64,000 nt of DNA. Origin: Tranquillimonas alkanivorans (GTDB lineage Bacteria; Pseudomonadota; Alphaproteobacteria; Rhodobacterales; Rhodobacteraceae). The translations under genes and the position numbers were made by a program. Position 1 is the stretch's first letter. Each line of letters begins with the position of its first letter. Shown here piece by piece: positions 23,824 through 32,712 of this stretch. The notes beneath the pieces are model-generated. The model was not told the origin of the DNA. It did no database searches and was given only the letters and a program-made list of their open reading frames with translations. Location of the stretch: assembly GCF_900115595.1 (NCBI RefSeq), contig NZ_FOXA01000007.1, positions 147,661-211,660 of the forward strand. The letters are read 5' to 3'.

Positions 23824-24936
23824 TCAGCTCTCCAGCGGGATGCGGCGGGTGCCCTCGATCGAGAGCCCATAGCCTTCCAGGCCCACTACCTTGGGCGTCG
23901 GGGAATTCGTCAGCAACACCAGCTTCGACAGCCCGAGCGACGACAGGATCTGCGCGCCCAGCCCGTACTGCCGCAGCTTCTGGGGCGAAACGTGGTCGTC
24001 GGCGTCCAGTTTCATGTGCAGGTCGCGCAGCAGCACCAGAGCACCCCGCCCTTCCTCGGCGATCGCGCGCATGGCGCAGCCGAACTCGGTCGTGCGTCCC
24101 GGCTCGCCCAACCCGATCATGTCGAGCATCGGGTCGAGCGTGTGCATCCGCACCAGCACCGGGTCGTCGCCCGACACGTCGCCCTTGATCAGCACGATGT
24201 GCTCGGCGCCCTGGGTGGTGTCGGCATAGATGCGCATGCGCCACTCGCCGCCGAATTCGCTGGTCACCTGCGTTTCGGACTGCAGCGCCACGAGGTTGTC
24301 GTGCCGCCGGCGGTAGGCGATCAGGTCGCTGATCGTGCCGATCTTGAGCCCGTGGCGCTGCGCGAAGGACACCAGGTCCGGCAGCCGCGCCATGGTGCCG
24401 TCTTCCTTCATGATCTCGCAGATCACGCCCGCGGGGTTCAGCCCCGCCAGGCGCGAGATATCGACCGCCGCCTCGGTATGACCGGCACGGACCAGCACGC
24501 CGCCCTCGCGGGCGCGCAGCGGGAAGACGTGGCCAGGCGTGGCGATGTCGGCCCCGGTCTTGGTCGGATCGATGGCGACCGAGACGGTGCGCGCCCGGTC
24601 ATGGGCCGAGATGCCGGTCGACACGCCCTCGCGCGCCTCGATCGAGACGGTGAAGGCGGTCTCGTGCCGCGAGGAGTTGTTCGACGCCATCAGCGGCAGC
24701 CCCAGCGCGTCGATCCGCTCGCCCGGCAGGCTCAGGCAGATCAGGCCGCGGCCATAGGTGGCCATGAAGTTGATCGCGTCCGGCGTCGCCATCTGCGCGG
24801 GGATGACCAGGTCGCCCTCGTTCTCGCGGTCCTCGTGGTCGACCAGGATGAACATCCGGCCGTTGCGCGCGTCCTCGATGATCTCCTCGACCGAGGAGAT
24901 GGCGTCGGAATAGTCGTCGTTCGTGCTGTCGGTCAT
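23824..24936 (-). CDS. ribB: DHBP synthase with degenerate GTP cyclohydrolase II domain (RibBX type)
   Basis: A 370-residue protein. Residues 1-210 are 3,4-dihydroxy-2-butanone-4-phosphate synthase: MFILVDHEDRENEGDLVIPA, HETAFTVSIEAREGVSTGIS and RAGHTEAAVDISRLAGLNPA hold the metal and substrate residues. Residues from about 215 on are shaped like GTP cyclohydrolase II, but where active enzymes have the zinc cysteines (C-x(10)-C-x-C) this one reads VRMHTLDPMLDMIGLGEPGR, with none of them. The second domain is therefore probably inactive, as in the RibBX proteins described in proteobacteria. An active RibA should be encoded elsewhere. First gene of the rib-nusB operon. Confidence 0.9.
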   Translation of the reverse strand: MTDSTNDDYSDAISSVEEIIEDARNGRMFILVDHEDRENEGDLVIPAQMATPDAINFMATYGRGLICLSLPGERIDALGLPLMASNNSSRHETAFTVSIEAREGVSTGISAHDRARTVSVAIDPTKTGADIATPGHVFPLRAREGGVLVRAGHTEAAVDISRLAGLNPAGVICEIMKEDGTMARLPDLVSFAQRHGLKIGTISDLIAYRRRHDNLVALQSETQVTSEFGGEWRMRIYADTTQGAEHIVLIKGDVSGDDPVLVRMHTLDPMLDMIGLGEPGRTTEFGCAMRAIAEEGRGALVLLRDLHMKLDADDHVSPQKLRQYGLGAQILSSLGLSKLVLLTNSPTPKVVGLEGYGLSIEGTRRIPLES

Positions 24937-25056
24937 GGCGCCCCGGTCCGTGGTTGCGGGCCATGTAGCGCAGCCGTCCGGCGAACGCCAGAGCACCGGG
25001 CGGCGGCGCGGGCGCGCACAGGTGTCGCACCGGGCCCGCAGTCGGGGCCCGGCGAA

Positions 25057-25107
25057 GCGGGGGTTTTCCACCCCCGCACCCCCGGAGGATATTTAGACCG
25101 AAGATGG
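25057..25107. repeat. Dispersed hairpin repeat, copy C
   Basis: GCGGGGGT-TTTCC-ACCCCCGC followed by CCCCGGAGGATATTTAG and ACCGAAGATG, almost identical to the block at 6020-6072. It separates the stop of the oxidoreductase gene at 25112 from the ribB upstream region. Confidence 0.75.
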
Positions 25108-25111
25108 GGCC

Positions 25112-26143
25112 TCAGCGCAGGCCGGCGTAGACGCGGTCGAGCACGCCGGACAGGCGGACGAGGTTTTCGGCAGAGGGATCGAAGCGCGGATCGCGTGCCA
25201 ACCTCTCCGCCCAGGCCGCCGCGGCGCGGCCGCCCCAGTCGTCCGGCGGCACGGCGACGGCGCGACTGGCCGTGCCCTCGTGCAGGTGGGCCGTGAAATT
25301 GAAGAACGAGCCGTCGACATTGGCGAACGATGCCCCGCCCCCGGTGCCGTAGAAATCGGCGCCGATCACCGCGTCGCGCCCGGCAGGCAGGTTCCACGAG
25401 CAAGTGAGCCGGACCACCGCGCCGGTGGCGAGCGTCAGGGTGACGACGGCGAAATCCTCGACCTGCGCTTCGGCGTCCTCGAGCGGGCGGCCGCCGGCGT
25501 AGAGGTGGGCGGAGACGTCCGCCACCTCGGGGAAATCCAGCGCCCACAACGCCATGTCGACGAGGTGCACGCCCAGATCCATCACGCAGCCCCCGCCCGA
25601 CTGCGTGACGTCGAAGAACCACGGCTTGTCGGGGCCGTAGGCGTTGTGGAACGTCAGATCCACGGCGAAGACCTCGCCCAGCGCCCCGGCGTCCAGCGCG
25701 GTGCGGATCGCGCGCAGGGCCGCGGTGTGACGGTAGGACAGGTCGACGTGCAGCAGCCGGTCCGCGCGCCGCGCCGCCGCGACGGCCGCCTCGGCTTCGT
25801 CGCGCGTCCGGCCCAGCGGCTTCTGGCAGAACACGGCCGCGCCCGCTTCGAGGGCGCGGATGGTCTGGTCGGCGTGCATGGCGCTTGGGGTCGCGATCAC
25901 GACGCCGTCGGGCCGCTCGGCCAGCACCTCGTCGAGCGAGGCGCAGCGCGCGGCGCCGGGCGAGAGCGCGGCGCTGGCCTCGACAGCCTCGGGCGCGGGG
26001 TCGGAGAGCGCCACGATCTCGGCATGACCCGAGGCCGCGATCGCCTCCATCCGGTGCCGCCCGATCCAGCCCAGCCCGACGAAGCCGAGGCGGGGCTTCC
26101 GGGTCGCGGTCTCGACGGTCGTTCGCGTGTCGCTCATCAGCAT
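25112..26143 (-). CDS. Gfo/Idh/MocA family oxidoreductase
   Basis: A 343-residue NAD(P)-dependent dehydrogenase. RLGFVGLGWIGRHRMEAIAA is the Rossmann fingerprint, VFCQKPLGRTRDEAEAAVAA has the conserved lysine (CQKP instead of CEKP), and GGCVMDLGVHLVDMALWALD carries the substrate-binding Asp and His. Two starts are possible: ATG at 26143 and ATG at 26137, the latter overlapping the upstream stop as TGATG. It is translationally coupled to the MDR dehydrogenase, and the two probably act on the same sugar or polyol, in line with the divergent glycan cluster. The exact substrate is unknown. Confidence 0.88.
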   Translation of the reverse strand: MLMSDTRTTVETATRKPRLGFVGLGWIGRHRMEAIAASGHAEIVALSDPAPEAVEASAALSPGAARCASLDEVLAERPDGVVIATPSAMHADQTIRALEAGAAVFCQKPLGRTRDEAEAAVAAARRADRLLHVDLSYRHTAALRAIRTALDAGALGEVFAVDLTFHNAYGPDKPWFFDVTQSGGGCVMDLGVHLVDMALWALDFPEVADVSAHLYAGGRPLEDAEAQVEDFAVVTLTLATGAVVRLTCSWNLPAGRDAVIGADFYGTGGGASFANVDGSFFNFTAHLHEGTASRAVAVPPDDWGGRAAAAWAERLARDPRFDPSAENLVRLSGVLDRVYAGLR

Positions 26144-27138
26144 GTGACGTAGGCCTTCACGAAGTCGCCCGGCTTGTCGCGCGTGGCGTCGAGGGCGGCG
26201 TCGAGCTCGGACAGGTCGTAGCTGTGGGTCAGCAGCGCCTGGAGGTCGAGCCGGCCCGAGGCGACGGCCTCGATCCCCTCGGTCATGCCGCGGACGTACT
26301 TGGCCGGGTCGCGTTCGTGCGCGTTGATCACGTCGATGCCACGCCAGTTCCAGCTTTGCATGTCCACCTGCCGCGGCCCGTCCTGGTGGTATCCCGCGAT
26401 GACCAGCCGCCCGCCGGTCGCCACCAGCGAGCCGGCGAGGTCGAGCGCGCCCTGCTTGCCCACGGCCTCGATCACCACGTCGCAGAAGCGCCCGACGGTG
26501 AGCTCTCCGACGACCTCGTGGATGCGGGTATTGTCATCCATCGTTACCGTCTGCGCCGCGCCCATCCGCCGGGCGAGCGCGAGCGAGCTGTCGCGGCGCG
26601 AGATGGCGATGACCTCGGCCCCGGCCTCGGAGGCGAGCTGCGTGAGGATTGCGCCGAGAAAGCCGATGCCGACGATGGCGACGCGGTCGCCGGCGGCGAT
26701 GCCGGAGCGGCGGAAGATGTTCATCGCGCAGCCCAGCGGCTCGGCCGGAACCGGCTGACCGTCGAGCGCGGCGGGCAGCGCCACCACCTCGGCGGCCGCC
26801 ACGATGTCATGGCTGGCGAAGCTGTGCTGGCCCAGGCAGGCGACGCGCTGGCCCTCGGACAGGCCCGTCACCCCCTCGCCCAGCGCATCGATCGTGCCCC
26901 ACCCCTCGTGCCCCATGTCGCCGGGGCCGGTGGGGAACTGCATCCAGTCGGGGCCCGCCCAGGGCTCGAGGTTCGAGGCGCAGACGCCGCAGCCTTCCAG
27001 CCGCACGCGCACCTCGCCCGCGCCGGGTTCGGGCAGCGGGGCCGAGACGACCTCGATCCGGCCGGGACCGGTCACGCGGACGGCGCGCATGTGCGCCGCA
27101 CGGCCCTCGTGCGCAAGATCGCTGGCGGGCTTGTTCAT
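26137..27138 (-). CDS. Zinc-type medium-chain dehydrogenase (MDR family)
   Basis: A 333-residue alcohol/polyol dehydrogenase-like protein. The N-terminal GroES-like domain has VRVRLEGCGVCASNLEPWAG (catalytic Cys in GVC) and GDMGHEGWGTIDALG (GHE). The structural zinc cysteine cluster is not evident, as in the bi-domain oxidoreductase group. The Rossmann part reads RVAIVGIGFLGAILTQLASE. GCAGGAGGAACCC before the ATG at 27138 decides the start over an upstream Met. It is the first gene of the minus-strand pair and divergent from the glycan operon, with 237 bases in between. Confidence 0.88.
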   Translation of the reverse strand: MNKPASDLAHEGRAAHMRAVRVTGPGRIEVVSAPLPEPGAGEVRVRLEGCGVCASNLEPWAGPDWMQFPTGPGDMGHEGWGTIDALGEGVTGLSEGQRVACLGQHSFASHDIVAAAEVVALPAALDGQPVPAEPLGCAMNIFRRSGIAAGDRVAIVGIGFLGAILTQLASEAGAEVIAISRRDSSLALARRMGAAQTVTMDDNTRIHEVVGELTVGRFCDVVIEAVGKQGALDLAGSLVATGGRLVIAGYHQDGPRQVDMQSWNWRGIDVINAHERDPAKYVRGMTEGIEAVASGRLDLQALLTHSYDLSELDAALDATRDKPGDFVKAYVTC

Positions 27139-27249
27139 GGGTTCCTCCTGCATGCTCGCGGGGCCGGCGGGAAGGCCCCGGCGGCCGCTTCTTCACCGTC
27201 CCAATTCCGCGCCCCCGCGATCTGTTCCGGAAGAAGCTGCGCGCCCCTT

Positions 27250-27267
27250 TGTCAGCCGCCGCTGACA
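27250..27267. promoter_or_regulatory. Palindromic operator candidate in the divergent promoter region
   Basis: TGTCAGC-CGCC-GCTGACA, a 7+7 bp inverted repeat, lies in the 237-base gap between the dehydrogenase pair and the glycan operon. A repressor or activator bound here could control both directions. The remainder of the gap shows nothing else that I can support. Confidence 0.45.
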
Positions 27268-27375
27268 CCGCGGATGCACGCCAAGTCCCGGCAGAGTCGG
27301 TGAATTCTTTGGAACATTCTCCAGCTTCATCCGGTTCGGGGCCTGACAGCTTCAACAGCCGAGCGAAGGACGATT

Positions 27376-28482
27376 ATGACGACCATCCTCATCACCGGAG
27401 GCTGCGGCTTCATTGGCCGCCACGTCGCCGAAGAGATGCTCGGGCGCGGCTACGACGTGCGCCTTTACGACGCGATGATCGACCAGGTTCACGGCGACAC
27501 GCAGGTCGACCTGCCCGAGGGCGCCGACCTGATCCGGGGCGAGATGCGCGACCGCGAGCGGCTGCGCGGGGCGCTGAAAGGCTGCGACGGCGTCATCCAC
27601 CTGGCCGCCGAGGTCGGCGTGGGCCAATCGATGTATGAGATCGCCCGTTACGTCGGTGCCAACGACCTGGGCACGGCGGTTCTGCTCGAGGAGCTGCTGG
27701 AGCACCCGGTGCGCCGGCTGGTCATTGCCTCGTCGATGAGCATCTACGGCGAAGGCTACTATGCCACCGAAGACGGGCGGGTGCTGGAAACCATCCGTCG
27801 CCGGCCCGAGGACGTGCGCGCCGGTCAGTGGAACCCGACCGGCCCGGACGGCGAGGCGTTGACCGCGATCCCGACGGACGAGCACAAGCGCCCGGACCTC
27901 GCCTCGATCTACGCGCTGACGAAGTATGCGCAGGAGCGCGAGGCGCTGATCTTCGGCGATGCTTACGAGACGGAGGCGGTGGCGCTGCGGCTGTTCAACG
28001 TGTTCGGCGCGGGACAGGCGCTGTCGAATCCCTATACCGGCGTGCTGGCCAACTTTGCCTCGCGCCTGGCGAACGGCGAGCGGCCGACGATCTTCGAGGA
28101 CGGCGAGCAGAAGCGGGATTTCGTGCACGTCCGCGACGTGGCCCGCGCCTTCCGCCTGGCCTACGAGACACCGGAGGCGGCGGGCGAGACGTTCAACGTG
28201 GGCTCCGGGCAGGCCTATACCGTCTCGGGCGTGGCCCGGCTGCTGGCCGGCGCGATGGATCTGCCGCAACTGACGCCCGAAATCCTGGGCAAGTCCCGCT
28301 CGGGCGACATCCGCAACTGCTTCGCCGACGCCACCAAGGCGCGCGACATGCTGGGCTTCGAGGCGGAACTGAGGCTCGAGGATTCGCTGGACGAGTTCGT
28401 CGACTGGGTCCGCGGCGAGGTCGTGCAGGACCGCGGCGCCGACATGCGCCGGCACCTGGAGGAACGAGGGCTCGTCACATGA
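27376..28482 (+). CDS. NAD-dependent sugar epimerase/dehydratase (SDR)
   Basis: A 368-residue extended short-chain dehydrogenase. ILITGGCGFIGRHVAEEML is the NAD-binding TGxxGxxG, VIHLAAEVGVGQSM the HLAA motif, VIASSMSIYGEG the active-site Ser region, and YALTKYAQERE the YxxxK. The insert around DGRVLETIRRRPEDVRAGQW and the PTDEHKRPD sequence resemble dTDP-L-rhamnose 4-epimerase-type and related nucleotide-sugar epimerases. It should change the stereochemistry of an NDP-sugar for the operon. AAGGA lies six bases before the ATG. It opens a run of coupled genes; its stop overlaps the next ATG by four bases. Confidence 0.88.
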   Translation: MTTILITGGCGFIGRHVAEEMLGRGYDVRLYDAMIDQVHGDTQVDLPEGADLIRGEMRDRERLRGALKGCDGVIHLAAEVGVGQSMYEIARYVGANDLGTAVLLEELLEHPVRRLVIASSMSIYGEGYYATEDGRVLETIRRRPEDVRAGQWNPTGPDGEALTAIPTDEHKRPDLASIYALTKYAQEREALIFGDAYETEAVALRLFNVFGAGQALSNPYTGVLANFASRLANGERPTIFEDGEQKRDFVHVRDVARAFRLAYETPEAAGETFNVGSGQAYTVSGVARLLAGAMDLPQLTPEILGKSRSGDIRNCFADATKARDMLGFEAELRLEDSLDEFVDWVRGEVVQDRGADMRRHLEERGLVT

Positions 28483-30491
28483 GACGGCTCTCGGACTACG
28501 GCTTCGTCGAGTGGTTCCGCCCCGGTGAACACGACCGGGTCGAAGAAACGCTGCCGGGCCTTGTCGCGTCCGGCGCGAAGCACCTGCGCACGCACCTGTC
28601 CTGGGCCGAGTACCACGCGCCCGGCGGGCAGGAGTGGTACGACTGGCTGCTGCCGAAGCTGGGCGCGCATTTCGACGTGCTGCCCTGCGTGCACTACACG
28701 CCGCCGTCCTTGTCGCGCACCGGCAAGTCCTCGGGCCCGCCGAAGAACCCCAAGGATTACGCCGACTTCATCGACATGGCGCTCACCCGCCACGGTGAAC
28801 ACTTCACGCATGTCGAGCTGTGGAACGAGCCCAACAACCTGCTCGACTGGGACTGGCGGGTGGACCCCGACTGCGCGATCTTCGCCGAGATGGTGGGCGG
28901 CGCGGCCCACTGGGTTCGCGAGCGTGGCTGGAGGCCGGTGCTGGGGGGGCCTTGCCCCTTCGATCCAGTGTGGCTCGACACGATGGGTCGCCGCGGGGTG
29001 CTCGACAGGGTCGACGCCGTCGGCTTCCACGGCTTCCCCGGCACCTGGGACAGCGAAGAGGGCAGCTGGGAAGGCTGGCACACGCATCTCGACGCGATGC
29101 GCCGCATCCTGCGCAGCTATAACGAGACCGCCGAGGTCTGGATCACGGAGGCCGGTTACTCCACGTGGCGCGGCGACCAGATCGAACAGGTCCGGCGGTT
29201 CGACGAATGCCTCTCGGCCCCGGCCGAGCGAGTCTATTGGTATTCCTGGCGCGACCTTCCGCCCGAGGTGGCGGTGCAGGAGGGTCACTGGTTCGACCCG
29301 CGCCACTACCACCTTGGTGTCGTGGACGCGGACAACAACCCGAAGCTTCTGGGCCGGCTGCTGAAGTCCGGCGGACTCCAGCGGCTCGACGGCGTGCTGG
29401 AGCTCGCCGCCCCGCGCGTGGCCCGTGCCGCCGAGCCCGTGGTGATCACCGGCGGCAGCGGCTTCATCGGCTCGAACCTCGCCGACAGCATCCTCAGCGA
29501 CGGGCGCGAGGTGGTCGTGGTCGACAACCTCAGCCGCGACGGCGTGGAACAGAACCTCGCCTGGCTGGCCGAACGGCACGGCCAGCGCGTGCACGCCGTC
29601 CCGGCTGACCTGCGCAACGTTCAGGCCATGCGCGATGCCGTGCACGACGCGGCGACGGTGGTGCACCTGGCCGCGCAGACGGCGGTGACCACCAGCTTGG
29701 ATGCGCCGGTTGACGATTTCGAGGTCAACGCACGCGGCACGCTCAACGTGCTCGAGGCAATCCGCACCACGGGACGGCAGGTGCCGGTGGTCTTCGCCTC
29801 GACCAACAAGGTCTACGGCGCGCTCGACGACATGGAGATGGAGCCGCTCAACGACCGTTACCTCCCTGCCGATCCCGACCTGCGCGCACGCGGAGTGGGC
29901 GAGGATCGGCCGCTGGACTTCTGCACGCCGTACGGCTGTTCGAAGGGCGTGGCGGACCAGTACGTGCTGGACTACGCCAAGTCCTACGGCATCCCGGCGG
30001 CGGTGCTGCGGATGAGCTGCATCTACGGCCCGCGCCAGTTCGGAACCGAGGACCAGGGCTGGGTCGCCCACTTCCTGATCCGCGCGCTGAAGGGCGAGCC
30101 GATCTCGGTCTTCGGCGACGGCCGGCAGGTGCGCGACATCCTGCACGTGGACGACGCCGTGGCCGCCTATCGCGCGGTCATGGGCAACGTCGGCAGCATT
30201 TCGGGCCGGGCCTTCAACCTGGGCGGCGGGCCGGGCAACGCCGTGAGCCTCGTCGCCGTCCTGCGCGAGATCGAGGCCGTCATCGGCCGGCCGGTCGAGG
30301 TGCATCACGGTGACTGGCGGCAGGGCGACCAGCATTACTTCGTGGCCGACACCACGCGGCTGACGCAGGCGACCGGATGGCGCCCTCGCGTCGGCTGGCG
30401 CGACGGGATCGCGCAACTCGCCGACTGGCTGGCGGAAAACCGGGTCGCACCCTCCGCCCCCGCGCGGGAACCGGAGCGTCTGCGCGCATGA
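28479..30491 (+). CDS. Fusion: GH-A-type glycoside hydrolase domain + NDP-sugar epimerase
   Basis: A 670-residue two-domain protein. Residues 1-310 look like a TIM-barrel glycoside hydrolase of clan GH-A: HVELWNEPNNLLDWDW gives the acid/base Glu after Asn, and EVWITEAGYSTWRG the nucleophile Glu. Residues from about 323 on are an SDR epimerase: PVVITGGSGFIGSNLADSIL, VVHLAAQTAVTTSL, VVFASTNKVYG, CTPYGCSKGVADQYV and LRMSCIYGPRQFGTEDQGWV. The STNKVYG and FCTPYG pieces are typical of CDP-paratose/tyvelose 2-epimerase relatives. The ATG (28479) overlaps the upstream stop by four bases and no stop breaks the frame, so the fusion is real in this sequence. No signal peptide is present, so the hydrolase half is cytosolic. 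Confidence 0.87.
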   Translation: MRRLSDYGFVEWFRPGEHDRVEETLPGLVASGAKHLRTHLSWAEYHAPGGQEWYDWLLPKLGAHFDVLPCVHYTPPSLSRTGKSSGPPKNPKDYADFIDMALTRHGEHFTHVELWNEPNNLLDWDWRVDPDCAIFAEMVGGAAHWVRERGWRPVLGGPCPFDPVWLDTMGRRGVLDRVDAVGFHGFPGTWDSEEGSWEGWHTHLDAMRRILRSYNETAEVWITEAGYSTWRGDQIEQVRRFDECLSAPAERVYWYSWRDLPPEVAVQEGHWFDPRHYHLGVVDADNNPKLLGRLLKSGGLQRLDGVLELAAPRVARAAEPVVITGGSGFIGSNLADSILSDGREVVVVDNLSRDGVEQNLAWLAERHGQRVHAVPADLRNVQAMRDAVHDAATVVHLAAQTAVTTSLDAPVDDFEVNARGTLNVLEAIRTTGRQVPVVFASTNKVYGALDDMEMEPLNDRYLPADPDLRARGVGEDRPLDFCTPYGCSKGVADQYVLDYAKSYGIPAAVLRMSCIYGPRQFGTEDQGWVAHFLIRALKGEPISVFGDGRQVRDILHVDDAVAAYRAVMGNVGSISGRAFNLGGGPGNAVSLVAVLREIEAVIGRPVEVHHGDWRQGDQHYFVADTTRLTQATGWRPRVGWRDGIAQLADWLAENRVAPSAPAREPERLRA

Positions 30492-31594
30492 CCGACTGCC
30501 TGACGATACCCTCCGCGCACCCGCCGCGCGTGCTGATGACGCTCGACGCCGTGGGCGGCGTGTGGCGCTACGCCATCGACCTGGCGCGCGGCCTGCGTGA
30601 CGCCGGGTGCGGAGTCACGCTCGCCGGCTTCGGCCCCCGCCCCGAGGCCGCGAAGCAGCAGGAGGCCGAGGCGGTCGGCACGCTCGACTGGTGCGATGCG
30701 CCGCTTGACTGGATGTGCGAGAGCGAGGCGCAATTGCGCGACGTTCCGGCCGAGATGAAGCGCCTGATCCGCACCCACCGACCCGACGTGGTACAGGTGA
30801 ACTACCCGTCGCAGGCCGCAAGGCTGGACGTGCAGGTGCCCGTGGTCGCTGTCTCGCATTCCTGCGTCGCCACGTGGTTCGCCGCCGTGCGCGGCACGGA
30901 GCTTCCGACGAACTGGCAATGGCAGGCGCGGCTGAACCGGGCAGGCTTTGACCGGGCCGACGCCGTTGTCGCCCCCTCCCGTGCCCATGCGGCGCTGATG
31001 GAGCGGACCTATGGCCCGATCACCGAGCTGCGCGCGGTGCACAATGCCACCTCCGCGCCAGAGGCCGACGGCCCCGGCGGCGAGCGTGTGATCGCCATGG
31101 GCCGCTGGTGGGACGATGGCAAGGACGGCGCGACGCTCGACGCCGCCGCCGGCATGACCGGCTGGCCCGTGACGATGCTGGGCGCCACGACCGGCGGGAA
31201 CGGCACGCACCTCGACGTGCGCAACGCCGAGGCGCCGGGCGAGATGGACCACGCCCGCGCGCTCGATCACCTGCGCCATGCCGGCGCCTTCGTCGCGCCC
31301 TCGATCCACGAACCCTTCGGCCTGGCCGTGGCCGAGGCCGCGCGGGCCGGACTGCCGCTGGTGCTGTCGGATATCCCGACGTTCCGCGAACTTTGGGACG
31401 GCGCGGCGGTCTTCGTCCCTCCGCGCGACCCCACGGCGCTGGCCGACGCGCTCAACCATCTCGCCGCCGCACCCGAGCGTCGCCGCGCACTCGGCACCGC
31501 CGCCCGGACCCGCGCGGCCCGCTACACGCCGGCGGCGCAGACCCACGGCATGCTCGACCTCTACGCAACACTGCCCGCGACGGAGGCCGCCTGA
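30488..31594 (+). CDS. GT4-type glycosyltransferase
   Basis: A 368-residue GT-B fold glycosyltransferase. The N-terminal domain starts PRVLMTLDAVGGVWRYAIDL with the 'GGV' nucleotide/acceptor loop, and the C-terminal domain has AGAFVAPSIHEPFGLAVAEA followed by ARAGLPLVLSDIPTFRELWD, the EPFGL..(E) motif of family GT4 that binds the donor nucleotide sugar. Donor and acceptor are unknown. The start is ATG 30488, overlapping the preceding stop (ATGA). It has no membrane segment. Confidence 0.88.
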   Translation: MTDCLTIPSAHPPRVLMTLDAVGGVWRYAIDLARGLRDAGCGVTLAGFGPRPEAAKQQEAEAVGTLDWCDAPLDWMCESEAQLRDVPAEMKRLIRTHRPDVVQVNYPSQAARLDVQVPVVAVSHSCVATWFAAVRGTELPTNWQWQARLNRAGFDRADAVVAPSRAHAALMERTYGPITELRAVHNATSAPEADGPGGERVIAMGRWWDDGKDGATLDAAAGMTGWPVTMLGATTGGNGTHLDVRNAEAPGEMDHARALDHLRHAGAFVAPSIHEPFGLAVAEAARAGLPLVLSDIPTFRELWDGAAVFVPPRDPTALADALNHLAAAPERRRALGTAARTRAARYTPAAQTHGMLDLYATLPATEAA

Positions 31595-32712
31595 TGCGAT
31601 TTCTCTTCTACACCCACTCGCTCGTTTCGGACTGGAACCACGGCAACGCTCACTTCCTGCGGGGCGTGATGCGCGATCTCGTCCGCCGGGGGCACGAGGC
31701 CGTCGCGCTTGAACCCGAAGGCGCGTGGAGCCGCGTGAACCTGGTGACCGACCAGGGGCAGGCCCCGGTGATGGAGTTCCACCGCACGTTCCCGATGCTC
31801 GAATCGCGCCAGTACGGCCTCGATTTCGATCACGAGGCCGAGCTGGACCGTGCCGACGTCGTGGTGGTCCACGAATGGACAGACCCCGCGCTCGTCGCCC
31901 GTATCGGCCGTGCCCGCGAGGCCGGCGGACGCTTCCGGCTGCTGTTCCATGACACTCACCACCGCGCCGTGAGCGCCGAGAGCGACATCCGCGGACTCGA
32001 CCTGTCGGGCTATGACGGCGTGCTGGCCTTCGGCGAGGCGCTGCGCCAGCTTTACCTCGACGCGGGCTGGGGCCGGCAGGTCTTTACCTGGCACGAGGCC
32101 GCCGACGACGCGCTGTTTCACCCCGTGGAGGCGCCCGAGGAGGGCGACCTGATCTGGATCGGCAACTGGGGGGACGACGAACGGACCGAGGAGCTGGAAG
32201 AGTTCCTGATCGAACCGGCCGAGACACTTAACCTGCGCACGAAAATCCACGGCGTCCGGTACCCAGATGCGGCGCTGGAGCGGCTGGACGCCGCCGGCAT
32301 CGACTATGGCGGCTGGATCGCCAACGCGAAGGTGCCCGAGACCTTCGCGCGCTTCAAGGTGACGGTGCACGTCCCCCGCCGCCCGTATGTCGAGGCGCTG
32401 CCGGGCATTCCCACGATCCGCCCGTTCGAGGCGATGGCCTGCGGCATCCCGCTGGTCTCGGCCCCGTGGGACGACGCCGAGGGGCTGTTCCGCCCCGGCA
32501 CCGACTACCTGATCGCGCAGGACGGGGCCGAGATGAAGCGCCACCTGTCGACGCTCATGAACGAGCCCGCCGCGCGCGAAGAACTGGCGCAGCACGGGCT
32601 CGCCGCCATCCGCGCGCGCCACACCTGCCGCCACCGGGTCGAGGAGCTTCTCGCCATCCTCGACCGGCTCGCGACGCCCGCCACGACCCCCGCCAAGGAG
32701 ACCGCCGAATGA
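31594..32712 (+). CDS. Glycosyltransferase, CgeB-like (tandem paralog 1)
   Basis: A 372-residue GT-B type protein. It starts MRFLFYTHSLVSDWNHGNAH, a relative of the opening of the two genes that follow. The C-terminal donor domain has GIPTIRPFEAMACGIPLVSA and ends in an RHTCRHRVEELL helix, like CgeB/DUF3880-type glycosyltransferases involved in surface or spore glycans. Its TGA stop codon of the upstream gene overlaps this ATG by one base. Donor and acceptor cannot be read from the sequence. Confidence 0.83.
   Translation: MRFLFYTHSLVSDWNHGNAHFLRGVMRDLVRRGHEAVALEPEGAWSRVNLVTDQGQAPVMEFHRTFPMLESRQYGLDFDHEAELDRADVVVVHEWTDPALVARIGRAREAGGRFRLLFHDTHHRAVSAESDIRGLDLSGYDGVLAFGEALRQLYLDAGWGRQVFTWHEAADDALFHPVEAPEEGDLIWIGNWGDDERTEELEEFLIEPAETLNLRTKIHGVRYPDAALERLDAAGIDYGGWIANAKVPETFARFKVTVHVPRRPYVEALPGIPTIRPFEAMACGIPLVSAPWDDAEGLFRPGTDYLIAQDGAEMKRHLSTLMNEPAAREELAQHGLAAIRARHTCRHRVEELLAILDRLATPATTPAKETAE

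Noticed and set aside
28215..30416. A 733-codon open frame on the minus strand opposite the fusion gene
   Set aside because: Its composition (Val, His, Arg, Gln without any fold pattern) is that of an antisense frame in high-GC DNA; the plus strand encodes two recognised domains.
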